This document shows positions 1 to 9,241 of a stretch of DNA of 64,000 bases, in pieces. A program made the translations under genes and the position numbers. Under the pieces are notes generated by a model. It was not told the DNA's origin. It did not search any database and saw only the letters and a list, made by a program, of their open reading frames with translations. Position 1 is the stretch's first letter. Every line of letters starts with the position of its first letter. The DNA comes from Polynucleobacter nymphae. GTDB taxonomy: Bacteria > Pseudomonadota > Gammaproteobacteria > Burkholderiales > Burkholderiaceae. Location: positions 348,374 to 412,373 of the forward strand of contig NZ_JACVPA010000002.1 of NCBI RefSeq assembly GCF_018882155.1. The letters are read 5' to 3'.

Positions 1-55
1 ACTATTTTCTTTAGAATAGAGATTGCTTAATTTAGCCTCTGGAGCTTGCTACATC

Positions 56-838
56 ATGAAAAAGTTTGATTTCACCGCCATTCTGTTTGGTCTATTGCTA
101 TCGGCTATTGCAGCGTATTTCATGCTTAGGCCATTGCCTAGCCAAAGCGCTCCTGCATCATCTATCCCAACCGTACAAATCGGTAATCTCATTTGGGATC
201 AAACGGAGATGAATATTGGAGATGTCAAAGGCTTTGCGGCTACTGGTTTTGTAAGTGCTGCTGAAAAGAAGGGCGGCGGCCTCTCGTATGAAGCAGGTTT
301 TGTGCAAAAGCCTGGTTGGACTTGGAAGACACCCTATGGAGTTTCTGCTGGTGATCTAGAACCTGCGGTGCACCTGAATCAAAAAGAAGCAGAATCTATT
401 TGTCGTTATTACGGCAAAAGATTGCCAACAGATATTGAATGGAATTTGGCAGCATTTTTAGAACAAAGATCTAATCCTCCAGCGGGCTTTGTTAAAGGAC
501 AGCGTTACCCATTTCCCGGTGGCAGCACTCCAGCCGTTTCGCATTGCTTAAGTGGCTGTGGTGATTACAAGGGTTTAGCTCCAGTTGGAGCTCTCAATCG
601 TGGCACGGGACATGTCACTACAAAAACTACCAAGCCTGGTGTTAATGGCATGTATGACATGGGCGGCAATGTTTGGGAGTGGACGGCTACAGAGCGTAAC
701 GGTGGCTACATGACACGAGGTGCTTCATGGTGGTATGGCCCAGAGAGGCAGCAAGAATCGGATTTGGAATCTAAACCTGGAGATATCGCAGTGGTTTATA
801 TCGGATTTCGGTGTGTAGCCGATGCCGTGAAACAATAA
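56..838 (+). CDS. Secreted or membrane-anchored SUMF1-domain (FGE-sulfatase family) protein
   Basis: 260 residues from the ATG at 56; an in-frame TTG at 23 exists, but the ATG directly precedes a Lys-Lys plus hydrophobic segment typical of a signal peptide or anchor. The C-terminal two thirds match the SUMF1/formylglycine-generating-enzyme fold: GKRLPTDIEWNLAA, a GMYDMGGNVWEWT block, TRGASWW and a terminal GFRC. Family members either make formylglycine on sulfatases or are structural or accessory proteins (NirV type). The Cys pair used by true formylglycine-generating enzymes (SYC-type motif) is not visible, so catalytic activity is doubtful. It sits 3 nt upstream of the helicase gene and may be co-transcribed with it. 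No sulfatase is present in the window, so the partner is unknown. Confidence 0.75.
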   Translation: MKKFDFTAILFGLLLSAIAAYFMLRPLPSQSAPASSIPTVQIGNLIWDQTEMNIGDVKGFAATGFVSAAEKKGGGLSYEAGFVQKPGWTWKTPYGVSAGDLEPAVHLNQKEAESICRYYGKRLPTDIEWNLAAFLEQRSNPPAGFVKGQRYPFPGGSTPAVSHCLSGCGDYKGLAPVGALNRGTGHVTTKTTKPGVNGMYDMGGNVWEWTATERNGGYMTRGASWWYGPERQQESDLESKPGDIAVVYIGFRCVADAVKQ

Positions 839-841
839 GGA

Positions 842-2176
842 ATGACTAGTTCCGTAATCGATTCAACCGAGATTGAAATCACGCCTGATTACCAGGCTGT
901 CATTGCGGCCATTGAGCGTCATGATCCATATATCTTTGTTAGTGGTAAAGCCGGTACCGGCAAAACAACGCTCATTGGTTACCTTCGAGAAACGATTCCT
1001 GGCAATGTCGTTGTTGTCGCACCAACTGGAGTAGCTGCATTGCAAGTGAAGGGCGTCACTATTCACTCTTTCTTCAGATTGCCGCCGCGTTTAATTTTTC
1101 CTGAAGAAGATATCAAGCCATTACGTGATAAGCGCCTTTATAAAGATATCCATTTACTTATCATTGATGAGATTTCGATGGTGCGCGCTGACGTAGTCGA
1201 TGCCATGGATTTATTCTTGCGCGAGAACGGACCACAAAAAGGCAAACCTTTTGGCGGTATACAGGTAATGTTTGTGGGAGACTTATTTCAGTTGCCGCCA
1301 GTTGTCTCGAGTAGTGATATGCAGGTACTCGCTGATCGTGGTTACGAAGGCCCATACTTCTTCTGTGCGATAGCCTTGCATCGCAAAGATGTCACTATGG
1401 TGGAGCTTTCAAAGATCTTCCGCCAAAAAGATGAGCACTTTGCCGATCTTCTCAATCGCATACGCATCAATCAAGACGTAGATGAAGTAATTGATACCCT
1501 CAATGCCCAGTGCTATCAAGCCAATCAAGAAGTTGATGAAGAAACTATTACGCTCACCACTACCAATGCGAGAGCAGACCAAATCAATGGTGCGGGATTG
1601 CGAGCCATTACTAATGAAGTGAAGGTCTATGCAGGTAAAACGACTGGTAAGTTCAATATTGATGAGCGTAACCTACCTTCAGCCAATAATCTGGCCTTAA
1701 AGGTGGGTGCCAAAGTGATGTTTACAGCAACTGACCCCGGCTTTCCGAAGCGCTGGGTGAATGGCACGATTGGTATCGTTCGTGAATTACTCGCCGATAA
1801 AGTAAAAGTAATAGTTAAAAATGGACAGTACTCCAATACTGTTGAAGTTACTGGCCACCAATGGGAATCATATCGATACGACCATGACATGATGTCTGGC
1901 AAGATCTCTCCCAGCATTATTGGTACTTATGTGCAAATTCCCCTAATGCTTGCTTGGGCAGTCACTATTCATAAGAGCCAGGGTAAGACGCTGGACAAGG
2001 TCAAAGTAGATTTATCCTCTGGCGCATTTGCATCGGGCCAAGTCTATGTAGCCCTCAGCAGATGTAAAACGATTGAAGGCATTTCTTTACAAAGGCCGAT
2101 CGAAGCAAGAGATGTCAGCTGTGATCCAGAAATCAAAGCCTTCTATTTGAACTGCCTGCCTCATAAGGCTGCGTAA
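842..2176 (+). CDS. Pif1/RecD-like superfamily 1 DNA helicase (AAA ATPase)
   Basis: 444 residues. Walker A GKAGTGKT at residues 35-42, a PTGVAAL motif (Ia) near 61-67, Walker B LLIIDEIS with Asp-Glu at 109-110, a GDLFQLPPV motif III, the UvrD_C_2-type segment WAVTIHKSQGKTLDKV near the C-terminus and VYVALSRCK (motif VI). This is the Pif1 arrangement: 5'-3' DNA unwinding, in other systems acting on G-quadruplexes, Okazaki fragments or R-loops. The length is a compact bacterial Pif1 without extra domains. The gene starts 3 nt after the SUMF1-domain gene. The specific cellular role is not deducible from the neighbours. Confidence 0.9.
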   Translation: MTSSVIDSTEIEITPDYQAVIAAIERHDPYIFVSGKAGTGKTTLIGYLRETIPGNVVVVAPTGVAALQVKGVTIHSFFRLPPRLIFPEEDIKPLRDKRLYKDIHLLIIDEISMVRADVVDAMDLFLRENGPQKGKPFGGIQVMFVGDLFQLPPVVSSSDMQVLADRGYEGPYFFCAIALHRKDVTMVELSKIFRQKDEHFADLLNRIRINQDVDEVIDTLNAQCYQANQEVDEETITLTTTNARADQINGAGLRAITNEVKVYAGKTTGKFNIDERNLPSANNLALKVGAKVMFTATDPGFPKRWVNGTIGIVRELLADKVKVIVKNGQYSNTVEVTGHQWESYRYDHDMMSGKISPSIIGTYVQIPLMLAWAVTIHKSQGKTLDKVKVDLSSGAFASGQVYVALSRCKTIEGISLQRPIEARDVSCDPEIKAFYLNCLPHKAA

Positions 2177-2258
2177 CAACAGAGTTATTTAAAGTTTTGC
2201 AAATTAATGACTTATTCTTTATATTAGAAGCTCAATAAGCTCACTCAGGAAAGACCTT

Positions 2259-3074
2259 ATGAAGCTCGCCAAATTTATTTTGCTCTTTGCCGCATTCGGT
2301 ATTTGTATTAACGCTAACGCTCAGGCCGTTAATCCAATTCCGGTGGTAAACGACAACTGGCGTTTTTCTGGAACAATTTCTGCATGGGTACCAGCAAGCT
2401 GGGCAACCTCAACAGTAGACAATCTCTCTAAATCAGCAGACTCTTCGATTAGCGATAATTTGAATAGTGCAGGAGCCATTGCTTTTTTTACTGCTGAGGC
2501 ACATAAAGGTAATTGGGGCGTAATGGCAGATCTTGTGTACTGGCAAATGAGCGGAAGTAGTGATATTAATAAATCAAAAGTGGTCTTAGGTAGAGATCAC
2601 AATTTATATGCTGGTACCAGCGGGCAACAGACGCAGACTATGCTTACCTTAGCCGGTACCTATACGGCTTACAGATCAAATAATTTATATTTAGATGGAT
2701 TGGTTGGAGTTCGTTACATCAGCTCAACTGAGACTCTGGTGGCTACTGAGCAGTACACTGTTAATGGAAAAGTAAAGTCAGATGTCACCAGAAACCCTTC
2801 GTATACCAATCAAACCACGGATCCAGTAATTGGATTTAAGGGTAGAGCCAGAATTTACGATTCCTCATGGTTTGTTCCATTCTATGTAGATGCGGGTAAA
2901 GGACCTGGTTCAAATAATACAACCTGGCAAGCCCTGCTTGGAGTAGGTAATGCATTCTCATGGGGTGATATGACCTTGGCCTATAGAGCCATGGGTTTTG
3001 ACCTTAAATCAAATATCGGTGTAACTAAATATACCAACGCTGGCCCACAGCTATCGGCAACAGTTAATTTTTAA
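2259..3074 (+). CDS. Putative outer-membrane beta-barrel protein with signal peptide
   Basis: 271 residues starting at an ATG preceded by AGGAAAG. The N-terminus is a clean Sec signal (MKLAKFILLFAAFG...INANAQA, cleavage predicted after ANA-Q or similar). The mature part alternates polar and hydrophobic residues, is rich in aromatic and Gly/Ser/Thr residues and ends LSATVNF with a C-terminal Phe, as is usual for outer-membrane barrels recognised by BAM. No named family is recognised. It is followed by a strong hairpin terminator, so it is probably a monocistronic gene. Confidence 0.65.
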   Translation: MKLAKFILLFAAFGICINANAQAVNPIPVVNDNWRFSGTISAWVPASWATSTVDNLSKSADSSISDNLNSAGAIAFFTAEAHKGNWGVMADLVYWQMSGSSDINKSKVVLGRDHNLYAGTSGQQTQTMLTLAGTYTAYRSNNLYLDGLVGVRYISSTETLVATEQYTVNGKVKSDVTRNPSYTNQTTDPVIGFKGRARIYDSSWFVPFYVDAGKGPGSNNTTWQALLGVGNAFSWGDMTLAYRAMGFDLKSNIGVTKYTNAGPQLSATVNF

Positions 3075-3091
3075 TTTAGTGCACTTTGAAA

Positions 3092-3123
3092 AATAAAGCC
3101 ACCTTAAGGGTGGCTTTATTTTG
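3092..3123. terminator. Bidirectional rho-independent terminator
   Basis: A perfect 12-bp stem (AATAAAGCCACC paired with GGTGGCTTTATT) with a 5-nt loop, with T-rich sequence on both strands. It lies between the convergent outer-membrane protein gene and the gamma-glutamyltransferase gene and can serve both. Confidence 0.9.
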
Positions 3124-3142
3124 TCCCGTAATTCGAGCTAGA

Positions 3143-4732
3143 TTAAAATCCAGCTGCTAATCCATCTCGGCGATGATCGCTACCAGCAATATAAGCGGAG
3201 TCAGTTGTATCAGTAATTTTAGCAATGGCTTGTGCGCTACCAAAATCTAAACTATTCGCGGGCATCACGATTACCTCGTGCCCCATCTTTTTAAGACCCT
3301 CAACAATACTTGTTGGCATCGCTGCTTCAACAGTGAGTTTGCCTAAGTCATCAATTCGCCAGCGGGGGGCATCAGAACAGGCTTGAGGATTGAGATACTC
3401 ATCAATAAAGTGCATTGCAAATTGAATATGACCTTGCGGTTGCATATTGCCACCCATCACACCAAAGGCCATAGTAGGTTTGCCACCCTTTGATAAGAAG
3501 GCAGGCAGGATGGTGTGAAAAGGGCGTTTGCCCGGAGCTACTTGATTGGGATGTCCTGCTTTAAGACTAAAGCTCATGCCACGGTTATGCAAAGCAATGC
3601 CACCAGGGGCAACCACACCAGAACCAAAGCCTTTAAAGTTTGATTGAATATACGAAATCATCATGCCGGATTCATCTGCGGCACAAAGATAGACTGTGCC
3701 ACCAGTATGGGGATCACCAGGACCATAAGAGCCCACTTTATGGTGATCAATCAGAGCAGCACGACTCGCTAAATACTCTCTATCAAGTAATGCGCTCACT
3801 GGCATTGTCATTGAGCGTGCATCAGATACAAACTCATATGCATCGGCAAAAGCCATCCGCATTGCCTCTACCTGCAAATGAATATGCTGCGTGGAGTTTG
3901 CTGGATATTGTTTAACATTTGCAGCTTCCAAAATACCCAAAGCCATTTGTGCAGCAATACCAGAGCCATTCGGAGGAATCTCATGAAGAGTGTAGCCACC
4001 ATAATCAAAGGCAAGCGGCTCAACCCACTCCGGTTTGTTATCTGCGAAGTCTTGCATGGTGAAGCAACCACCAGAAGTTTTTGCAAAGTCGACCATACTT
4101 TTAGCAAGCGGCCCTGTATAAAAAGACTCGCCTTGCGTCGCTGCAATCTCTTTTAAGGTTTTAGCTTGCTCAGGAAATTTCCAGATCTGTCCAGCCTGAG
4201 GAGCTTTACCGTCAATCAGGAATGCTTGTGCAAAACCGGGTTGATCTTTCAGAATCGGAATGGCTTCACGCCATTGACGGGCAATGACAGGAGAGACTGG
4301 AAAACCATTCTCGGCATAATCAATTGCACGCTTAAATAATTGCGCAAAAGGCAGCTTGCCAAATTTTTTGGATAGCTCAATCCAGCCAGCAACTACACCC
4401 GGAACAGTTACGGTCTTCCAGCCGATGGGATCCATTACCGATTTACCAGCAAAATATTCTGGTGTCCAAGCGGCAGGGGCGCGCCCCGAAGCATTTAAGC
4501 CATGCAGTTTCTTGCCATCCCATAGAATCGCAAAGCTATCTCCACCAATGCCATTCATAGTTGGTTCTACAACCGTTAAGGTGATGGCAGTAGCCAGTGC
4601 GGCATCGACTGCATTACCGCCATTCTGCAGTGCCTCAATACCTGCTTGTGTCGCAAGCGGTTGAGAGCTGGCAACAGTATTTCTGGCTAGTACGGGGGCG
4701 CGAGCACCGCCATAGGGTGGGGCAATCAACAT
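3143..4732 (-). CDS. ggt: Gamma-glutamyltransferase family protein
   Basis: 529 residues from the ATG at 4732; an upstream in-frame TTG at 4750 would add six residues. The family is made as a precursor that self-cleaves before a Thr, which becomes the nucleophile of the small subunit. Here that Thr lies in TGGTVYLCAADESG (about residue 346), and VEPTMNGIGGDSFAI near the N-terminus is also conserved. No clear signal peptide is seen, so this may be a cytoplasmic YwrD/GGT-like member acting on gamma-glutamyl amides or related compounds, not the periplasmic glutathione enzyme. It is the last gene of a leftward cluster (SnoaL-like, FAD oxidoreductase, Bug protein, ggt), which fits a role in degrading imported N-acylated compounds. 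Confidence 0.85.
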   Translation of the reverse strand: MLIAPPYGGARAPVLARNTVASSQPLATQAGIEALQNGGNAVDAALATAITLTVVEPTMNGIGGDSFAILWDGKKLHGLNASGRAPAAWTPEYFAGKSVMDPIGWKTVTVPGVVAGWIELSKKFGKLPFAQLFKRAIDYAENGFPVSPVIARQWREAIPILKDQPGFAQAFLIDGKAPQAGQIWKFPEQAKTLKEIAATQGESFYTGPLAKSMVDFAKTSGGCFTMQDFADNKPEWVEPLAFDYGGYTLHEIPPNGSGIAAQMALGILEAANVKQYPANSTQHIHLQVEAMRMAFADAYEFVSDARSMTMPVSALLDREYLASRAALIDHHKVGSYGPGDPHTGGTVYLCAADESGMMISYIQSNFKGFGSGVVAPGGIALHNRGMSFSLKAGHPNQVAPGKRPFHTILPAFLSKGGKPTMAFGVMGGNMQPQGHIQFAMHFIDEYLNPQACSDAPRWRIDDLGKLTVEAAMPTSIVEGLKKMGHEVIVMPANSLDFGSAQAIAKITDTTDSAYIAGSDHRRDGLAAGF

Positions 4733-4767
4733 AGGAAATTCTTTAAGCAATGAAATACGGTTGTAAA

Positions 4768-5745
4768 TTAGTCAATCTTAATATTGGCAGCTTTGACAGC
4801 TTTTGACCACTTGACGTGTTCGGCGGTGGTGATTTCTGTCAATTTTTCTGAGTTAGCAAATTGGGTTTGGAGGCCTTGGTTGGCTAACTTATTTTTGAAG
4901 TCAGGATTGGTCAGTATTTTACGAATTTCTTTTTCAAGTCGAGCAATCACGGCAGGAGAGGTTCCCTTTGGCGCATAAATAGCAAAGAAATTCTCAACAT
5001 CAAACTTCTTCATACCATCTTGCTCAAAGGTTGGAACGTTTGGTATCAAAGGTGAGCGCTCGTTTGAGGCAATTGCAATGGGTCTTAACTTGCCGCTTTG
5101 AATGTGGGGAAGAGATGCCGTCAGGCTATCAAACATCATCAAGGTGTTACCAGCAATTAAATCAGGTAAGGCAAAGCTGCTACCTTTATAAGGAATATGA
5201 GTTCCAGTAGCGCCAATGCGCTGCATAAATAAAGTAGATTCCAAGTGTGAGAGGCTGCCATTACCCTGAGAAGCGTAATTAAAGTTGCCATTCTTTGACT
5301 TAATAAAGGCGATCAGCTCAGTCAAATTTTTTGCTGGGACACTGGGGTTCACTTCTAGAATATGAGGAACAGAGCCTACTAGAGCAACGGAGGCAAAATC
5401 TTTTTGGAGATCAACTGGGGGATTATTAAAGAGTGCCTGAGCAATGGCTTGATTCGTGAGAGCACTAAAGTGAATGGTATAGCCATCGGGATTAGCTTTG
5501 GCTGCAGCAGTCATGCCAATCATTCCGCCTGCGCCTGGTTTATTTTCAACTACTACTGCTTGACCTAATGCTTCACCTAATGGGACTGCAATACTGCGTG
5601 CAAAAACATCAGTTGAGCCTCCTGCAGGAAAGGAGAGAATCATTTGGATTGGTTTTTTTGGCCAATCCGTATCTGGCGCTGCGTAACTGTAGCTTACAGC
5701 TCCACATAGAATGACCAGTGTCAAAATTCGTTTAATGTTATTCAT
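4768..5745 (-). CDS. Bug-family (TctC-like) periplasmic solute-binding protein
   Basis: 325 residues. N-terminal signal peptide ending near SYSYAA, then the Bug hallmarks: WPKKPIQMILSFPAGGSTDVFAR, AVVVENKPGAGGMIG and HIPYKGSS. Bug proteins capture carboxylic or amino acids for tripartite tricarboxylate transporters, or act as sensors. No TctA or TctB membrane gene lies nearby, as is common for the many orphan Bug proteins of Burkholderiales. It sits between the FAD oxidoreductase and ggt on the same strand, so its ligand is probably the substrate of those enzymes. Confidence 0.9.
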   Translation of the reverse strand: MNNIKRILTLVILCGAVSYSYAAPDTDWPKKPIQMILSFPAGGSTDVFARSIAVPLGEALGQAVVVENKPGAGGMIGMTAAAKANPDGYTIHFSALTNQAIAQALFNNPPVDLQKDFASVALVGSVPHILEVNPSVPAKNLTELIAFIKSKNGNFNYASQGNGSLSHLESTLFMQRIGATGTHIPYKGSSFALPDLIAGNTLMMFDSLTASLPHIQSGKLRPIAIASNERSPLIPNVPTFEQDGMKKFDVENFFAIYAPKGTSPAVIARLEKEIRKILTNPDFKNKLANQGLQTQFANSEKLTEITTAEHVKWSKAVKAANIKID

Positions 5746-5789
5746 ATAGACTCTCTTAGAGAAAGATCGTAGCGTTTAATTTGAATGAT

Positions 5790-7193
5790 TTATTTCTCAT
5801 CTTTAAACCAATACCATTTATAGAGAAAACTTTGCCCCAATCGTCTAAAAGGAGCTAGTTTTTCTGACCGAAACTTGCCGAATGCATTAGGAAACTCGAG
5901 TGGCGAGTGATAGATTGGCAACTTTAACACGTCTGAATCAACCTTTTTCCCAGCTACAAGTTCCGCTAAGCGTTTACCAGCCCAGGTAGAAAAAGAAACG
6001 CCGTTTCCGCCATAGCCGAGTGCATACCAAACTGCTTGTGCTGGATCTGGTTGGGTGATGCGCGGCATCATATCGTGGCTTACGTCCACCCAGCCCCACC
6101 AAGAGTAATCAATCTCAATACCCGCTAAAGGTGGAAACTTTCTAGCAATAGCATCCGTTAATAGCTTCAAATGTTTAGGTGAGCTGGCATCAGCACCGCC
6201 AATAGAACTTCGACTGCCCATTTGCAGACGCCCATCTTTTAATAGGCGATAGTAAAAGCGTAGCGTACGAGTGTCAGTTAAAAAGGTATGCGAACGAAAG
6301 TTGCAGGCTTTTATTTCACTCGCGGTAAGGGGTCTAGTCACCAGCGAATTAGACAAAATAGGTAGGATCTTATTTTTGATGGGCTTTAATCCCTGTACAC
6401 CGTAGCCACCGGTGCAAATGGCAATTCGTTTGGCTCGGACAACTCCGCCTGGAGTCTGTATATGGTGCACTCCATCAATCGTCCCCCATCCCAGTGCAGG
6501 GCTAGCAGTGTGAATTTTGACTCCTAGGCTCTGGGCTTTCTTGAGAAGACCAAAAGTAAATTTGAGTGGATGAATACCAACACCTTCACGCTCTAGTAGG
6601 GCGCCAGATGCATCATGATCATCGCAATATTGCTCGCGAACTTCCTGCGCGCTCAGTAATAGTGGATCGTATCCAAAGATATCTTTGCGGACTTTTGCCT
6701 CATTCTCTAGGTAGATCATTTTTTCTGGGCGGTGTGCAATGTAGAGGTGACCGCCATCAAAAGCATCACAGTCAATTTGACTTACTAGCTCTTTGAAATT
6801 TTCAAAGCCCGTATAAATTTCTCGATCTAATTTCTTGGCAGTATCTAAGCCCCAACGTTCAATCCATTGAGATCGTGATAGCCTACCGCTGGCATTTTGG
6901 CCTTGGCCACCACTGCGACTAGAGCACCCCCAAGCGGTTTGATTGGCCTCCAAGATAGTTGCTTGGATACCATGCTCTTGTGCTAAATAAAGAGCAGTTG
7001 ACACTCCTGTTGAGCCTGACCCAATAATGACGACATCTGTATCGATATCTTGTGTGACAGGCCCATCTGTTTGCGGCGGGTTATTAGCAGTTGCAGCCCA
7101 ATAGCTCGGCGCATAATCAGTTCCACTACCTGGATGAAGCGAGGTGAGCGGGTCATAGAGCGGATCGTATGCTACTGGTGGCATGTTCAACAT
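5790..7193 (-). CDS. FAD-dependent amine/amino-acid oxidoreductase (DAO family, PuuB-like)
   Basis: 467 residues from the ATG at 7193, chosen because AGG lies about 5 nt upstream and it leaves a 4-nt gap to the preceding gene; the frame stays open to an ATG at 7241, which would overlap that gene. An ADP-binding Rossmann motif (DVVIIGSGSTGVSTALYLAQ) lies near residues 50-70, followed by WGCSSRSGGQGQNASGRL, matching the gamma-glutamylputrescine oxidase/DadA type. The C-terminal GYGGNGVSFSTWAGKRLAELV closes the FAD site. The expected reaction is oxidative deamination of an amine or secondary amino acid. The neighbouring gamma-glutamyltransferase makes a gamma-glutamyl-amine substrate an attractive guess, but not a demonstrated one. 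Confidence 0.85.
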   Translation of the reverse strand: MLNMPPVAYDPLYDPLTSLHPGSGTDYAPSYWAATANNPPQTDGPVTQDIDTDVVIIGSGSTGVSTALYLAQEHGIQATILEANQTAWGCSSRSGGQGQNASGRLSRSQWIERWGLDTAKKLDREIYTGFENFKELVSQIDCDAFDGGHLYIAHRPEKMIYLENEAKVRKDIFGYDPLLLSAQEVREQYCDDHDASGALLEREGVGIHPLKFTFGLLKKAQSLGVKIHTASPALGWGTIDGVHHIQTPGGVVRAKRIAICTGGYGVQGLKPIKNKILPILSNSLVTRPLTASEIKACNFRSHTFLTDTRTLRFYYRLLKDGRLQMGSRSSIGGADASSPKHLKLLTDAIARKFPPLAGIEIDYSWWGWVDVSHDMMPRITQPDPAQAVWYALGYGGNGVSFSTWAGKRLAELVAGKKVDSDVLKLPIYHSPLEFPNAFGKFRSEKLAPFRRLGQSFLYKWYWFKDEK

Positions 7194-7197
7194 AAGC

Positions 7198-7599
7198 CTA
7201 TTGGGTTGCTGGTAAATTAGGGCGATTTTTACGAAAGGCATTTTTCATTTGAATCTTGCCATCCTTAAAAGTAAAAATATCGACACCATCAGTTTCAATC
7301 CGACTTCCATCAGCTGCGGTACCGACAAAGGTCCATTCCGATACTCCAAAATCACCGTCAACAAAATGCCGATCATTGATCCACTGCGCATCAGGCACAT
7401 TTATCCAGGCACTTTCAAAAGCAGCCCTAACTGCATCCATGCCTTCATGACGAGTGCCGCATGCATCAGGGCCTGCTGCAGTCTGAAAAACACAGTCATT
7501 ACACATCAAGCTCATTAAGCCATCGATGTCATGTCGATTCCATGCCGCGCTAAATTGAGCTAAGTGAGCGATAGTCATTTGTTTTTTACTATTTTGCAT
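7198..7599 (-). CDS. SnoaL/NTF2-like small protein
   Basis: 133 residues from the ATG at 7599; longer in-frame versions back to 7707 would add a Leu/Ile-rich stretch not expected in the family. Visible features are FSAAWNRHDIDGLMSLM (typical SnoaL helix), CVFQTAAGP, EGMDAVRAAFESAW and a terminal DIFTFKDGKIQMKNAFRK strand, together matching the cone-shaped NTF2/SnoaL fold used by polyketide cyclases and small isomerases. It is the first gene of the leftward cluster, 4 nt from the FAD oxidoreductase, and diverges from the amidase gene. The substrate is unknown. Confidence 0.8.
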   Translation of the reverse strand: MQNSKKQMTIAHLAQFSAAWNRHDIDGLMSLMCNDCVFQTAAGPDACGTRHEGMDAVRAAFESAWINVPDAQWINDRHFVDGDFGVSEWTFVGTAADGSRIETDGVDIFTFKDGKIQMKNAFRKNRPNLPATQ

Positions 7600-7779
7600 T
7601 GTGAGGTGAGGGTTTACTTTAACTATCGGAGGGTGAGTGAAAATACTATAGTATTGGATGATTATTTTCAAAAATTTGAGACAGCAATCTAATGTGCTTA
7701 ATAGCAATAACCTCTATTTTGGCTTGATCCTGAGATTTGTGCCTACTTTCATTTCTTATTTTCCAGATAAGGACTTCAG

Positions 7780-9138
7780 ATGAAGCCATATCATCACTGG
7801 CCTTCGCTCCGCGCAATCGCCGCGGAGGTTAAGAGCGGGGTACGCTCTGCGCGTGCCCAGGTTGCGCTTGCTTTAGATTTGGCTAAGAAAGAAACTTTAG
7901 ATTCGGCTATCTCGCCTACATTTATTAGTCTTCATGCTGAAATTGCTCTGGCCTTGGCGGACCAACTTGACGCCAAGATTGCTAGAGGCGAGGACTGTGG
8001 TGATCTATGTGGAATTCCATTTGCAGTTAAAGATAATATCGATTGGCAGGGCTTAAATACTAGCGCTGGAAGTCCGAAGGCATATCTTCAGAAGGCATCA
8101 TCAACTGCTCCTGTCTTACAAGGGTTAATCGATCGTGGCGCAATTCCGATTGGTAAAACCAATCTGAATGAGTGGGCGGTAGGTTTAACAGGTGAGAATG
8201 CTCACTTTGGTAATGTGATGAACCCCCATTTAATCGGTTGCCTTTCAGGAGGTTCATCGAGTGGTAGCGCAAGGGCAGTAGCGATGGGAATTGTGCCAAT
8301 GGCCCTAGGCTCTGACACTGGGGGCTCTATCCGCATGCCTGCTGCTTGGTGTGGCATCGTAGGCCTTCGACCTTCGAGCGATTCTTTTTCTTTGGATGGC
8401 GTGGTACCACGTTCCCGAGCCTTGGATGTTGTTGGCCCTCTTGTAAATTCAATTGAGGATTGCGATTATTTTCTTGGCAGCTCTTTTTTGCCAAAATCTA
8501 AACCAAGTGATTTGGTTAATACAACGAGCATCAAAATAGGCTGGGATCCTCATCTCCTAGATGGTGTAGATGCTCCAGTGCGTTTGGCTTTTATGCAGTT
8601 TATGCACAATGCTAAACAAAATCACTCAGTCATATTTGTAGAGCAGTCATGGCCCAATTTTGAAAATGCCACTAGCTGCGCACTAACCGTCCTGCAAATG
8701 GAGTTTTTCGAGGACTTTACTCGCCTATGTGGGCCAATCGAAAGCTATGCTGACCGATTAGGAAAACCGGTATTAAACGAGCTTCGTCACTCAGCTTCAC
8801 TGGAGCCCAAAGAGCTGATTAATGCCTATGCTCAATTAGCAGAATTTCGACAGGCTATGGCAACTGCTATTAGCTCTGTAGAGATGCTGGCGCTCCCTTT
8901 AACGCCTTGCGGCCCCGTATTAGAGGCTGGTCTTCCCCAGGCTGCTAAGCCATTAAGGGAGCTAAGCCTGCCAATGGGCGCCTCTGGACTACCGATCCTA
9001 GGAATGCCCTTGTTAGCTAAAAAAGACCCCTTAGGTTTAGCAGCATCGAGTTTGGCAGGGGTCCAGTTGGTGGGGAAAAAATATCAGGAACACAAACTTT
9101 TAAATATGGTACAAACATACTTAGATGCACCAAATTGA
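7780..9138 (+). CDS. Amidase-signature family hydrolase
   Basis: 452 residues. The Ser-cisSer-Lys triad is visible: Lys84 in GIPFAVKDNID, the Ser run at 159-161 in SGGSSSGSA and nucleophile Ser183 in GSDTGGSIRMPAAWCG. The family includes GatA, allophanate hydrolase (AtzF), 6-aminohexanoate-cyclic-dimer hydrolase and many aryl/alkyl amidases; the length fits a stand-alone catabolic amidase. It leads a rightward run with a peptide-type ABC transporter and diverges from the SnoaL/FAD-oxidoreductase cluster. It probably hydrolyses an amide imported by that transporter. It is not GatA, as no gatB or gatC is adjacent. Confidence 0.85.
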   Translation: MKPYHHWPSLRAIAAEVKSGVRSARAQVALALDLAKKETLDSAISPTFISLHAEIALALADQLDAKIARGEDCGDLCGIPFAVKDNIDWQGLNTSAGSPKAYLQKASSTAPVLQGLIDRGAIPIGKTNLNEWAVGLTGENAHFGNVMNPHLIGCLSGGSSSGSARAVAMGIVPMALGSDTGGSIRMPAAWCGIVGLRPSSDSFSLDGVVPRSRALDVVGPLVNSIEDCDYFLGSSFLPKSKPSDLVNTTSIKIGWDPHLLDGVDAPVRLAFMQFMHNAKQNHSVIFVEQSWPNFENATSCALTVLQMEFFEDFTRLCGPIESYADRLGKPVLNELRHSASLEPKELINAYAQLAEFRQAMATAISSVEMLALPLTPCGPVLEAGLPQAAKPLRELSLPMGASGLPILGMPLLAKKDPLGLAASSLAGVQLVGKKYQEHKLLNMVQTYLDAPN

Positions 9139-9241
9139 GGCTTAAGGCTTGCCACTTTGAACAGCAACCTTATACAGTTCAAGAGTGAAGCATTGATAAA
9201 ACTAAAAATAGTTATGTAGTGCGTTTCATTACGGAGGCAAT

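Noticed and set aside
3640..4664. Several ORFs on the plus strand within the gamma-glutamyltransferase gene
   Set aside because: Shadow frames of a well-supported enzyme gene; no domain, signal or ribosome-binding site.
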